From Campylobacteraceae bacterium (GTDB taxonomy: Bacteria; Campylobacterota; Campylobacteria; Campylobacterales; Sulfurovaceae): a stretch of 58,698 nucleotides of DNA. Numbering within the stretch: position 1 is the stretch's first letter; each line of letters begins with the position of its first letter. Of the stretch, positions 19,723 to 28,706 are shown in pieces. The notes under the pieces are model-generated. The model was given only the letters and a program-made list of their open reading frames with translations. It did not search any database and was not told the DNA's origin. The stretch lies in assembly GCA_027068975.1 (NCBI GenBank), contig JALXFN010000011.1, forward strand, positions 1-58,698. Direction: 5' to 3'. A program made the position numbers and the translations under genes.

Positions 19723-20025
19723 ATGAAAAAAACAATATTAACACTTTTAATAACACTGACAACAAACAGTATTGCTACGGATAGTCAATCATTATATAAA
19801 AATTGTGCTGGATGCCATGGGGATAAAGGTGAAACTTCTGCATTACTAGTCTCTGCACTTATTGCTGGACAAGATGCAAATAAAACTATTTTGCAACTTA
19901 CGGCCTATAAAAATGGTGAACTCAACAAATATGGATTGGGAAACATTATGAAAATGCAGGTAGCTACACTAAGTGAGGATGATATCGCAGACCTTGCTGA
20001 GTATATAGCTTCTTTAAAAAAATAA
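19723..20025 (+). CDS. Small periplasmic cytochrome c, class I
   Basis: A 100-residue protein with a signal peptide (about residues 1-19) and one haem site, CAGCH at about residues 29-33. A Met ligand lies in the MKMQVATLSEDDI segment, and the C-terminal helix is DLAEYIASLKK. It resembles the single-haem c553-type cytochromes that carry electrons between periplasmic enzymes and terminal oxidases in Campylobacterota. It is a single gene; a paired palindrome follows within 10 bases of the stop. Confidence 0.85.
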   Translation: MKKTILTLLITLTTNSIATDSQSLYKNCAGCHGDKGETSALLVSALIAGQDANKTILQLTAYKNGELNKYGLGNIMKMQVATLSEDDIADLAEYIASLKK

Positions 20026-20034
20026 AATTAGGAA

Positions 20035-20074
20035 CATGGACTTTAGTCCATGAATATCGTAGACTAAAGTCTAC
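20035..20074. repeat. Pair of short perfect palindromes after the cytochrome gene
   Basis: First stem CATGGACT/AGTCCATG (20035-20052), second stem GTAGACT/AGTCTAC (20059-20074), followed by ACTCC. The cores ACTTTAGT and ACTAAAGT are inverse copies of one motif, so this is an inverted pair of a REP-like unit. It may also end transcription of the cytochrome gene and of serS. Confidence 0.75.
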
Positions 20075-20084
20075 ACTCCTGATT

Positions 20085-21329
20085 TTACATATACTTCTTT
20101 AAAACTTCTGGAATCTCTATAGAACCATCTTCATTTTGATAATTTTCCATAATCGCTACCAACGTACGCCCTACAGCTAAAGCAGAACCATTTAGAGTAT
20201 TTACTAAAACATTTTTCTTTCCATCTTTATAACGAATCTTTGCTCTTCTTGCTTGGAAATCTCGTGTATTTGATATAGATGAAATCTCTCTATATTTGTT
20301 TTGGCCAGGGAGCCAAACTTCAAGGTCAAGAGTTGTAGCAGCAGAGAAACCAAGGTCTCCACCACAAAGCTCTACTACTCTATGAGGAAGCCCTAGCTGT
20401 GTTAGTATATCAGAGGCATTATCGACCATCATTTTAAATATCTCTTCACTCTGCTCTGGCGTTGTTATAGCCACCATTTCAACTTTGTCAAACTGATGCT
20501 GTCGAATCATTCCACGAGTATCACGCCCTGCACTACCTGCTTCTTTTCTAAAACATGGTGTATACCCTGTCAATAAAATAGGAAGCTCTTTAGTTGTTAA
20601 AATCTCATCATTATAGAGGTTGGTAAGTGGTACTTCAGCTGTAGGGATAAGATATAAATCCTCCCCATCTATTTTAAATAGGTCATCTTCAAACTTTGGT
20701 AGTTGACCTGTTCCTTGAAGCATGGTTGCATTATTTATAAACGGTACACAAACCTCTTCAAAACCTTTTTCACGGTTGACATCTAAAAAGAAGTTGATTA
20801 AAGCTCTCTCCATTCTAGCAGCCTCTCCACGAAGAACAGCAAAACGACTTTTTGCCAGTTTTACACCACGGTCAAACTCTATCCAACCATTTAGCTCTGC
20901 CAAAGCCCAATGCTCTTTTGGTTCAAACTCAAAGCTTCTTGGTTCTAAAACTTTTTTAAGCTCTACATTATCCTCTTCATCTACACCCTCAGGTACAGAG
21001 TCATCAGGAAAATTTGGCATAGCAAGAGCAACAAGTTCTAAAGCTTGTTGAGCTTCACGTGCCGACTCTTGAAGCCCTACTATCTCTTCTTTCTTAGCAT
21101 CTACTTTTGCTTTAAGTTCTGTAACATCTTTTTTCTCACGCATATACTCACCAAAGAGTTTAGACATTTTGTTCTGCTCTGCTTTTGACTCTTCTAGTGT
21201 TGCATTGGCTTCTTTTAAAGTAGCAAAAAGCTCTTTTAGTCTTTCAAGTGTCTCAGAGTCAACACCCTTTTTAACAAGTTTAGCACTCGCTTCATCAAAG
21301 TTTTTTTGTAAATATTTTAAATCAATCAT
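20085..21329 (-). CDS. serS: Seryl-tRNA synthetase
   Basis: Class II aminoacyl-tRNA synthetase charging tRNA-Ser, 414 residues, normal length. Residues 1-105 form the antiparallel coiled-coil arm that reads the tRNA. Motif 2 is [21 protein letters not shown] and motif 3 is [18 protein letters not shown], both intact. [10 protein letters not shown] is also present. No operon partner. Confidence 0.97.
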   Translation of the reverse strand: MIDLKYLQKNFDEASAKLVKKGVDSETLERLKELFATLKEANATLEESKAEQNKMSKLFGEYMREKKDVTELKAKVDAKKEEIVGLQESAREAQQALELVALAMPNFPDDSVPEGVDEEDNVELKKVLEPRSFEFEPKEHWALAELNGWIEFDRGVKLAKSRFAVLRGEAARMERALINFFLDVNREKGFEEVCVPFINNATMLQGTGQLPKFEDDLFKIDGEDLYLIPTAEVPLTNLYNDEILTTKELPILLTGYTPCFRKEAGSAGRDTRGMIRQHQFDKVEMVAITTPEQSEEIFKMMVDNASDILTQLGLPHRVVELCGGDLGFSAATTLDLEVWLPGQNKYREISSISNTRDFQARRAKIRYKDGKKNVLVNTLNGSALAVGRTLVAIMENYQNEDGSIEIPEVLKKYM

Positions 21330-21427
21330 GGTAAATACCTATTTATAGTAAAAATTATTGCTGAAATTATAGTGGAAAATTTAGAAAAGGAGGGTTAAAG
21401 AGCAACTTCTTGCTCTTTAATTTAAAT

Positions 21428-23302
21428 TTAAAATGTTGGTATTCCATCTACAAAACAATCTGAAAAAGTAACAGTACCATCCTTATCAGGGAGAGCTGTC
21501 ACATTATATTCAATATATGCCCGTTCTCCATTTAAATTACATTGAGAAGCATCTGTAATAATTGTATTTCTATCTGAGAATATTACTCCTGCCGTATCTG
21601 TCTGTTCAACCTTACACGAAAAGTGAGAATTTTTTAATGCAAATTTATCCCCTGTTCCTGTATTAATAATTCCATAATGACGAATAGTATATGTCCCTGA
21701 ACCTTTAGGAATTTTAATACTCTCTCCTTCTAATCCCTCAACATTGTTCCAAACATCAAAATAGACTTCTCCACTCTTTAATACTTGATTTGTCTCTGGA
21801 TTTTTACCTAAAAAATTAACACTAATAGCTCCTAATTTTCCATAAAGATATTCAGCTGGGTATTTTACGGTTACCTTTGCTTTCCCATCTTGATCTAAAA
21901 CATAACTTCCATCGCTCGAATCTATTTTAAGGTGCCATTCTCTATAACTAGAATCACAAATCTCTTCCATATAGTTATGTCCAACTGCAAATCCTAAATC
22001 ATTATGACTCTCTCCATTATAGGTGTCTGAAAAAATTAAAGATGAATTACTAGACAGGTCTTTATCTATATCCCATTTACCAAGAGCTTCATAACTATGT
22101 ATATCCCCAAAAACAACTGCATAGTCTCTATCATAATCAATATTGTCAAATATCGAATTTGTTACTTCAAGTGTTGCTTTTTTACTCTCTTTATCACTAA
22201 TTAAATTTCCTTTCAGTGTACCAAATTTTCCATATAGTATATAGTTTCCACTACTATCTTTTGTAAAATCTGTCATTGCATTAACATAAATAGTTGGTGA
22301 GATATTGACAAGATTATTATATTTATCTGTAGCAGAAATAAGATACTTATGTTCAAACCATTTTGTATCAAAGTTATAACTTACACCATCATCATTAATA
22401 GAAAATGCTGTTGGAGGACCTGACATTATCATTGTAGAGTATGTTTTTTTAATTTTTTCTGTATTTCCACTCTTATTTAAATACTCTATTTCAACATCTA
22501 TATCTGCAAGTCCTGAGCGTGTATAAGTTTGAGCGTATATAACAATATTATTTGTTTTTTCATAGCTAACTATAGCAGAGGGTACTGTATTTTCAGTAGA
22601 ATCAAATAACTTTAAAAGATTATTTTGTTTACTAATTATTTTAAAACTAACAATTTTATCACTTAATATAAAATTATTTGTATCTTTATCAATTAATGAA
22701 ACTTGTATACTCCTCTTCTCTTCAAGATTAAACTTCATAATGGCTTCATTTTCTAAAGAAAATTTAATACCATAATTAATGGTATCAACACTACTTTCGT
22801 TGTTTTCACCACTTTGGTTATTATCATTATTGTTATTATTTCCACCTCCATTACTAACGGTTTGATTCTCTTCAGGGCTTATCTCTTGTACAGGTGAACC
22901 AAAATCCACCTCATTAGTTCTTCCATCTAAGCTCAAAAGACTTGTACCTTTTAACGAATAAGAAGTTGGTGTACATGCTTCTTTAAATCTTACAACAGCA
23001 TGAACATCTTTTTTGTCTGAACCTTCATCAAATACAATTTCACTTGGAGAAAAGAGTACCTGTTCTACCTTACAAGGGGTTACACTTATCGCTAAATCAC
23101 TAAGATTTACTTCTACATCGCTACTATAGTTACTTATAACAGAAAAATCAATTCCCATTTCGTCTTTCGCTTCGCTTAGTGTACTTTTCTGTGTCTCAAC
23201 AGTTAAAGATGATGTACCACCACCAGTAGCACTACTCTCACCACAGCCAACCAATCCTAAAAGAAAAAGGAGAGAAGCACTAATTTTAAATAAACTTTTC
23301 AT
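21428..23302 (-). CDS. Large surface lipoprotein of unknown function
   Basis: A 624-residue protein with a lipoprotein signal peptide (lipobox LVGC, Cys20). After a Gly/Ser linker, residues 30-140 look like an Ig-like beta domain with paired cysteines. An Asn-rich low-complexity linker follows (about 152-170), then a long beta-rich region with repeated Thr/Asn/Asp patterns and several cysteines. I do not recognise a catalytic motif. It begins 14 bases after the stop of a small barrel protein on the same strand, so the pair may work together as an outer-membrane protein and its exposed lipoprotein. Adhesin-like function is inference only. Confidence 0.6.
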   Translation of the reverse strand: MKSLFKISASLLFLLGLVGCGESSATGGGTSSLTVETQKSTLSEAKDEMGIDFSVISNYSSDVEVNLSDLAISVTPCKVEQVLFSPSEIVFDEGSDKKDVHAVVRFKEACTPTSYSLKGTSLLSLDGRTNEVDFGSPVQEISPEENQTVSNGGGNNNNNDNNQSGENNESSVDTINYGIKFSLENEAIMKFNLEEKRSIQVSLIDKDTNNFILSDKIVSFKIISKQNNLLKLFDSTENTVPSAIVSYEKTNNIVIYAQTYTRSGLADIDVEIEYLNKSGNTEKIKKTYSTMIMSGPPTAFSINDDGVSYNFDTKWFEHKYLISATDKYNNLVNISPTIYVNAMTDFTKDSSGNYILYGKFGTLKGNLISDKESKKATLEVTNSIFDNIDYDRDYAVVFGDIHSYEALGKWDIDKDLSSNSSLIFSDTYNGESHNDLGFAVGHNYMEEICDSSYREWHLKIDSSDGSYVLDQDGKAKVTVKYPAEYLYGKLGAISVNFLGKNPETNQVLKSGEVYFDVWNNVEGLEGESIKIPKGSGTYTIRHYGIINTGTGDKFALKNSHFSCKVEQTDTAGVIFSDRNTIITDASQCNLNGERAYIEYNVTALPDKDGTVTFSDCFVDGIPTF

Positions 23303-23316
23303 ACGCTATTTCCTTT

Positions 23317-23838
23317 TTAATATATATAGTTAACACCAAGGCTCACAGTAGATAGACTGTCTAATTTACTCAAGTCTGTAAAAGAGTATCTGTACCCTAA
23401 ATCAAAATCTACTTCATCTAAAACATTCCAAACAAGTCCTGCTCCACCACCATATAGCAAACCTTTTTCACTAATGTTATCAGTTGAATGTTTTAAGTAA
23501 CCAATATGTCCATTAAGATAAGGTTTAAACATAATGTCATCTTTTTTATAGAGAGACTGCCAGACAAATTTGTCAAAAGATATCATTCCTTTTTGAATTT
23601 TATGTCCATCTGAGTTAGACATGTTTCCAATAATAGTTGTTCTCCAGTCCTTATTTTGTGCACCAATTCTAAAACCAAATTCAACACTTTTAGTGCTTTG
23701 GCTAAGACCTATACTATCTTGAGTCTCTAACCCTGCATAACCTACTTCTATTCCTAATAATCGCTCAGAAGAAAAAGAGTCTTTTGCTTCTGATAAAGTC
23801 AATATGAGTAAAGAAGATAACAATATTTTACTAATCAT
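23317..23838 (-). CDS. Small outer-membrane beta-barrel protein
   Basis: A 173-residue protein with a signal peptide (cleavage after SEA, residue 18). Repeating strands with glycine turns (KSVEFGFRIGAQ, LLYGGGAGLVWNV, VDFDLGYRYSF) and the final VSLGVNYIY match an eight-strand OmpA/OmpX-like barrel. It is cotranscribed with the large lipoprotein downstream. Its promoter region is shared with the divergent gene at 23993; the roughly 150-base spacer is very AT-rich and contains no clear operator. Confidence 0.65.
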   Translation of the reverse strand: MISKILLSSLLILTLSEAKDSFSSERLLGIEVGYAGLETQDSIGLSQSTKSVEFGFRIGAQNKDWRTTIIGNMSNSDGHKIQKGMISFDKFVWQSLYKKDDIMFKPYLNGHIGYLKHSTDNISEKGLLYGGGAGLVWNVLDEVDFDLGYRYSFTDLSKLDSLSTVSLGVNYIY

Positions 23839-23992
23839 AAATTTATCCTTTTAATATTTTTATTTAATATAAAGTTAAGAATACTATTTTTTACATTAAG
23901 ACTTTATGAATTATTAAAAAATAATTATATATATATCTTATTTATAAATAATATGATAAAATATTTCCCAACAATTAGAAATATAAAGGGGT

Positions 23993-25045
23993 ATGATGTC
24001 TAAAATGAAGCTATTATATTTAATACCTTTATTATTGCTAAGATTACATAGCACCCCTATTGATATTAAAGATGACCTAAACAGTAGTTCCATAAAAAAT
24101 GATGATGTAAAGTTCTCTATAGAAATGGGTGCCAAAACAGATTTTTGGTCTCCTGGTCTATCTAAAAATGTTATTGACTATAAAACAGAAGGGTTGTTTT
24201 TAGGCTATGGAAAAGTTAAACTAAAACTTTATGACTCAGATGTTATTAGTATAGAAAAATATACAACCCTCTCCTCTTCTAACACACAAAATGACCTGCT
24301 GGAGTACTATAAAGATAGTAGAGAAAAAGAGTCAAGTATTGATGGGCTACGAATCTCTGTTCAAATTATAAAAGTATTAAATTATCTTTTTGAACAAGAG
24401 TGGCTAGGTGGTTTTAACTACGAATACAACAATCGAAACTTCATAGGTAATGCAACAGTAAAAACAAACTCTATTTACTGGTACGGAAACATAGATGGAG
24501 GAAGAGTAAATCAAGACTTTGCATTACTTGAAAAAGAAGACAGACTCTCTTTTAAAACAGAATTTACTTCTCATAAACTTTTTTACCAATGGGACAATGT
24601 TTATAAACAGCTACAAGGGTCGTATGCCTCTTTAGGAGTATTTGACGAAGCGTGGTCAAAACCTACTTTTATTGGAGACACTGCGATTAAAGGAGACCTC
24701 CCTATTGTTTTTGATGCAAACTATTACTCCAGAGGCTTAGCAACAACTGTGGGCATCAAAAAGAGTAACTACAATCTTAAAGCTTATGTAGATGTAGGAA
24801 TAGACAATGAGATGAAAATCATTCAAAAGAACAAATACTCGAACTTAAATAAAGATGTAAAGATGTACATGATGGGAGTAGAGGCAGACTATAGATTTAC
24901 CGATATCTACAGCAATGAAAGATTTACAACCGATATTATTTTAGGTATGCAAATGCAATACAGCAAAATCAACCAAGCTGGAGCCATAGAACTCGATGCA
25001 GAAAAACTCTATGCCCTTCATGCTGGTGTAGAGATTATTTTTTAG
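23993..25045 (+). CDS. Predicted outer-membrane or periplasmic beta protein
   Basis: A 350-residue protein with a signal-like hydrophobic N-terminus (KLLYLIPLLLLRLHS). The body alternates aromatic and polar residues, ends in YALHAGVEIIF and has no motif I recognise; the C-terminal Phe and strand pattern suggest a beta-barrel. ATG codons at 23993 and 23996 are both possible, and the second is better spaced from the AAGGGG ribosome site. It is followed after seven bases by a TPR lipoprotein and is likely cotranscribed with it. An operon of an outer-membrane protein plus a lipoprotein is a theme shared with the divergent pair to its left. Confidence 0.55.
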   Translation: MMSKMKLLYLIPLLLLRLHSTPIDIKDDLNSSSIKNDDVKFSIEMGAKTDFWSPGLSKNVIDYKTEGLFLGYGKVKLKLYDSDVISIEKYTTLSSSNTQNDLLEYYKDSREKESSIDGLRISVQIIKVLNYLFEQEWLGGFNYEYNNRNFIGNATVKTNSIYWYGNIDGGRVNQDFALLEKEDRLSFKTEFTSHKLFYQWDNVYKQLQGSYASLGVFDEAWSKPTFIGDTAIKGDLPIVFDANYYSRGLATTVGIKKSNYNLKAYVDVGIDNEMKIIQKNKYSNLNKDVKMYMMGVEADYRFTDIYSNERFTTDIILGMQMQYSKINQAGAIELDAEKLYALHAGVEIIF

Positions 25046-25052
25046 GATTATC

Positions 25053-26342
25053 ATGTTGAAAAAACTACTTACACTACTATTTTTAGTACTACTATTTTCT
25101 GCTTGTAGAGAAGCATCAAATTTTTTACATACAACAGTAGGAACCAAAACACATGACTACAGTGCAAGTAATTTAGCTTTAAAAAAGTGTAAAATTGATG
25201 ATGCCATGAAGATAGTTCAAAACAATAAAAATCAACTCTTAAAAAACTTAGAACTGGGACTGGGAAACTATTTTAAACATCACTATATTGAGGCTAACAA
25301 CTATTTTGATATGGCGATTAATGCGTATAGAAAAGAGGAAAACAAGGCACTTTTTGATATCTCTACCTTCCTAAAAAAAGAGTACTATCTTGAAGGCTAT
25401 GATAAAGTTTTACTTCATAACTATAAAGCCATTAGTTATCTTTTAATGGGTGATGCCCAAGCTGCAAGAGTTGAGGCTAGAAACTCAAATATACTTCAAC
25501 AAGAGGAGCAAAAAAAGCTTCAAAAATTTAAAAAAGAGAACAGTAAAGAGAACCTAAATGCTCACCTTTTTTCACGATATAAAAAACTATTTCAAAATGT
25601 AAATGCAAAACATAACCCTTATCAAAACCCTTTTGCTTACTACATCTCTGCCTTGGCTTATGCAGAAGATGATGACTACGAAAATGCTCTTATAGACATA
25701 CGTCATGCACTAAAGTTTTTACCCTATTCTAAGATTTTAAAACAGAAACTACAATGTTATGAGGCTAAAGAGAACAAGAAAACGATAGAACTCTTTTTCG
25801 ATGTAGGTCAAGCCCCAATAAAGTCACAAGTAGCTCTAAAACTAAATATGGGGAATGGTGAAAAACGAATGGCATACTTACCCTCTTTTCATTTAGAAAT
25901 TAGTAATGTTGACCATATTTCTATACTCAACAGCAAAGGAGAGGAAGTAGCAAAAACTTCCCTTTTAGCCGATATAAATGCCATTAAAATAAATGAGTTT
26001 AAAGAGAAACTACCAAGCATACTCTACCTCGTTTCCCAACAAGTAGCCATATCTTTAGGCTCAAGTGAGTTAAGTGGTGACTCAAAAATCATATCAGGAC
26101 TATTTAACTCTGCTGCTGCCATTTACGGACAAAATGCCACTGGAACTTGGAGCTTTTTACCTCAGAAAATTTTAGTAGCCTCTTTTACTCCTCTCATTTC
26201 AGAAACATATACCATGGTTGTTGTCTCAAAAGTTGGAGAGTCTTTGGCAAAAAAATCACTTATATGGAATGAAAATGGAAAAACAAAAAATATCTATAGA
26301 CACTACAACATACGTGGTGACAATACAATTTGTAAAGTTTAA
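25053..26342 (+). CDS. TPR-type lipoprotein (COG3014-like)
   Basis: A 429-residue protein with a lipobox ending FSAC (Cys18). Residues 50-250 form helical TPR-like repeats, for example HYIEANNYFDMAINAY and YENALIDIRHALKFLP. The C-terminal part contains a beta-rich region and KILVASFTPLISETYTMVVVS. The architecture matches COG3014 lipoproteins, which in other bacteria often lie near LpoB-like lipoproteins; LpoB-like genes are present here 8 kb downstream. It follows the barrel-like gene at 23993 with a seven-base gap. Function unknown; a scaffold in the outer-membrane periplasmic face is plausible. Confidence 0.65.
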   Translation: MLKKLLTLLFLVLLFSACREASNFLHTTVGTKTHDYSASNLALKKCKIDDAMKIVQNNKNQLLKNLELGLGNYFKHHYIEANNYFDMAINAYRKEENKALFDISTFLKKEYYLEGYDKVLLHNYKAISYLLMGDAQAARVEARNSNILQQEEQKKLQKFKKENSKENLNAHLFSRYKKLFQNVNAKHNPYQNPFAYYISALAYAEDDDYENALIDIRHALKFLPYSKILKQKLQCYEAKENKKTIELFFDVGQAPIKSQVALKLNMGNGEKRMAYLPSFHLEISNVDHISILNSKGEEVAKTSLLADINAIKINEFKEKLPSILYLVSQQVAISLGSSELSGDSKIISGLFNSAAAIYGQNATGTWSFLPQKILVASFTPLISETYTMVVVSKVGESLAKKSLIWNENGKTKNIYRHYNIRGDNTICKV

Positions 26343-26381
26343 CACTTTTCAAGAGTATATAAATTTAAAAAAGGTTAGCAG

Positions 26382-28589
26382 ATGAATAAAATTATAAAAA
26401 ATATAATTGTACTTATAGTATTAACATTACTAGTAGGCTGTGGAAATTCAAGTGGGGAGAGTTCTTCTTTTCATATTACTCCCCCTAATATTAAAGGGAA
26501 AGATATCTATTTTGTAGAAGAAAATACCAGAGAAGCCTTTCAGATTGAGGCTACCGATAACAGTTCAATTAAGTACTATCTTTCAGGTACTGATGCTCCG
26601 TTACTTTATGTCGACATCATAACAGGTGAAATATTTTTTAATGAACCTACAGACTTTGAAACCAAAAGAACTTATAACTTTACTATAATTATAGAAGACA
26701 GTGTAGGAAATAGAAGCTCTAAAGACGTTATTATTCAAGTAAAAGACGATCCTAATGAAGATATTATTGTAGCAACAGAGCACAATAACTCTTTATCTGG
26801 AATGGAAGACAAATACTTTATTACTATTTGGCAAACAAACAACCATGGAACATCCGCCAACAATCAAATCACTATCCCTACCATAGGAGATGGATATAAT
26901 TATAACGTTGACTGGGGAGATGGGACAAGTAGTAAAAATTTAACAGTAGATGCAACGCATACTTACAATAAAGTAGGAACTTACAAAATCAAAATAACTG
27001 GTGATTTTCCACGAATCTGTTTTAATAAACCAAATACAGATCGCAATAAACTACTTTCTGTAGAACAGTGGGGTGACAATGTATGGTCTACCATGGCTGA
27101 TTCATTTTCAGGCTGTTCAAATCTTCAAATTAATAGTTCAGATACACCAAATTTGTCTAAAGTAAAAAGTACCTATAATATGTTTGCTTATACTTCAAGT
27201 TTTAATCAAGACATCAGCTCTTGGGATTTTTCAAATGTTCAAAACATGGGATGGATGTTTCACCATGCTTACTCTTTTAATCAAGATATTAGCTCTTGGA
27301 ATGTCTCTAAGGTAACCAATATGGAAGGTATGTTTAACCATGCTTATAGTTTTAATCAAGACCTTAGCTCTTGGAATGTTTCTAATGTTACAAATATGGC
27401 ATACATGTTTACTCATGCAAAAGCCTTCAATCAAGATTTAAGTTCATGGAATGTTTCAAAAGTAAAAGATATGCAATTTATGTTTGAAGGGGCATCAAAT
27501 TTAGCAAATAGAGACTTTAGCTCTTGGAATATTACTATAGATATAAAATATGAAGGCTTCGCAAATAATACAGGTAAGGGGAACATTGAACCAAACTGGC
27601 ATAATAACATTACTATTGATATAGAGAAAGCACTTAAAACTTGGGTACAGAACAACAAAACCTTCCATGAAAAACCTGCAGAATTAAAAAAAACCCCCAT
27701 TATAAGTAGAGATAAAACTCGTGCCATTATATTTCTTCCAAATGAAGAACATGTTTCTGACTACGCTATATTTCTCGATATCTCAGTACTTAGTGATATA
27801 AAAGAATTAAATAACTTAAAAGTTTCTGGATACAAAAATAACCGGGTTAATTTCAGAAAAATGAAAGCTAATGACTATGTTTTATTCTCTACATACGGCT
27901 ATTTATTAATTTATGATTATAATACAGGCGAACTTCTAAGTCAACAAGAGATAGAAGGAGTCCATCCCTTAACTATTGATAGAGTAGAAAATAATTATGC
28001 TATTGTTTCTCGAGACATGCCCTATCATGATGAAAGTGTTATCTATAAAGTTGACTTTACAGATAGAAGAAACCCTGTTGTAATTCCTATTGCTAATAAT
28101 GAACTTACTTTAGACTATAAAATCAGACTTTTTGTACTGAGAAACCCACTTTACCGAACAGATATTCCTGTAAACGTACAAGGAAGACCTATTTATAGTA
28201 ATGATAAAACACGTTCGGTTACTACTATAGAGCAGAAATATGGTCATGCATATGTATATTTGGATGTATCTGACCATGAAAATATAAAAGAGTTACTTTT
28301 CACAGGTAAAGCTTCTCTTGACAACTCCATTCATTTTCATGAAATGAAAGAAGGTGACTATATTTTATTTTCTACAAAAGAGCATTTGTTACTTTATAAT
28401 TATTACACGGGAGATCTTCTAAGCCGTACAAAGATAGAAGGTATAAATTATCTAGAAGTTAATAATCTATACAATGATCATGCTATTGTTTCTCGAAACT
28501 TATCTAAGAAAAAAAGAGTTATCTATAAAGTTGACTTTACAGATAGAAGACATCCTATTACAACTATTATACGAGAACTGATATGGTAA
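26382..28589 (+). CDS. Lipoprotein with cadherin-like, PKD, BspA-like and repeated beta modules
   Basis: A 735-residue lipoprotein (lipobox LVGC, Cys20). In order: a cadherin-like domain (about 45-125), a PKD-like domain (YNVDWGDGTSS and THTYNKVGTYKIKITG, about 175-210), a run of 25-residue BspA-like/DUF285 leucine-rich repeats (about 265-385; unit SFNQDISSWNVSKVTNMEGMF), and two C-terminal beta modules (DKTRAIIF... IYKVDFTDRRNP). The C-terminal modules are also found in the next gene. DUF285 repeats are found in surface proteins of bacteria that meet other cells. The protein is probably surface-exposed and binding. It is 39 bases after the TPR lipoprotein gene and may be in the same transcript. 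Confidence 0.65.
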   Translation: MNKIIKNIIVLIVLTLLVGCGNSSGESSSFHITPPNIKGKDIYFVEENTREAFQIEATDNSSIKYYLSGTDAPLLYVDIITGEIFFNEPTDFETKRTYNFTIIIEDSVGNRSSKDVIIQVKDDPNEDIIVATEHNNSLSGMEDKYFITIWQTNNHGTSANNQITIPTIGDGYNYNVDWGDGTSSKNLTVDATHTYNKVGTYKIKITGDFPRICFNKPNTDRNKLLSVEQWGDNVWSTMADSFSGCSNLQINSSDTPNLSKVKSTYNMFAYTSSFNQDISSWDFSNVQNMGWMFHHAYSFNQDISSWNVSKVTNMEGMFNHAYSFNQDLSSWNVSNVTNMAYMFTHAKAFNQDLSSWNVSKVKDMQFMFEGASNLANRDFSSWNITIDIKYEGFANNTGKGNIEPNWHNNITIDIEKALKTWVQNNKTFHEKPAELKKTPIISRDKTRAIIFLPNEEHVSDYAIFLDISVLSDIKELNNLKVSGYKNNRVNFRKMKANDYVLFSTYGYLLIYDYNTGELLSQQEIEGVHPLTIDRVENNYAIVSRDMPYHDESVIYKVDFTDRRNPVVIPIANNELTLDYKIRLFVLRNPLYRTDIPVNVQGRPIYSNDKTRSVTTIEQKYGHAYVYLDVSDHENIKELLFTGKASLDNSIHFHEMKEGDYILFSTKEHLLLYNYYTGDLLSRTKIEGINYLEVNNLYNDHAIVSRNLSKKKRVIYKVDFTDRRHPITTIIRELIW

Positions 28590-28634
28590 TCTAAATTCAT
28601 ACAACTCCCTATATCAAATATAGAGACACTTTCA

Positions 28635-28660
28635 TGACACTTTAAAAAACTATAGTGTCA
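28635..28660. promoter_or_regulatory. Inverted repeat between the two modular lipoprotein genes
   Basis: Perfect arms TGACACT/AGTGTCA with a 12-base loop. It overlaps a direct repeat GACACTTTCATGACACTTT. It could be a terminator for the upstream gene or an operator for the next; no T-run follows. Confidence 0.4.
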
Positions 28661-28706
28661 AAATGTAAATAATTTTTTACATTAAATCATAAAAAGGAAC
28701 ATGTTT

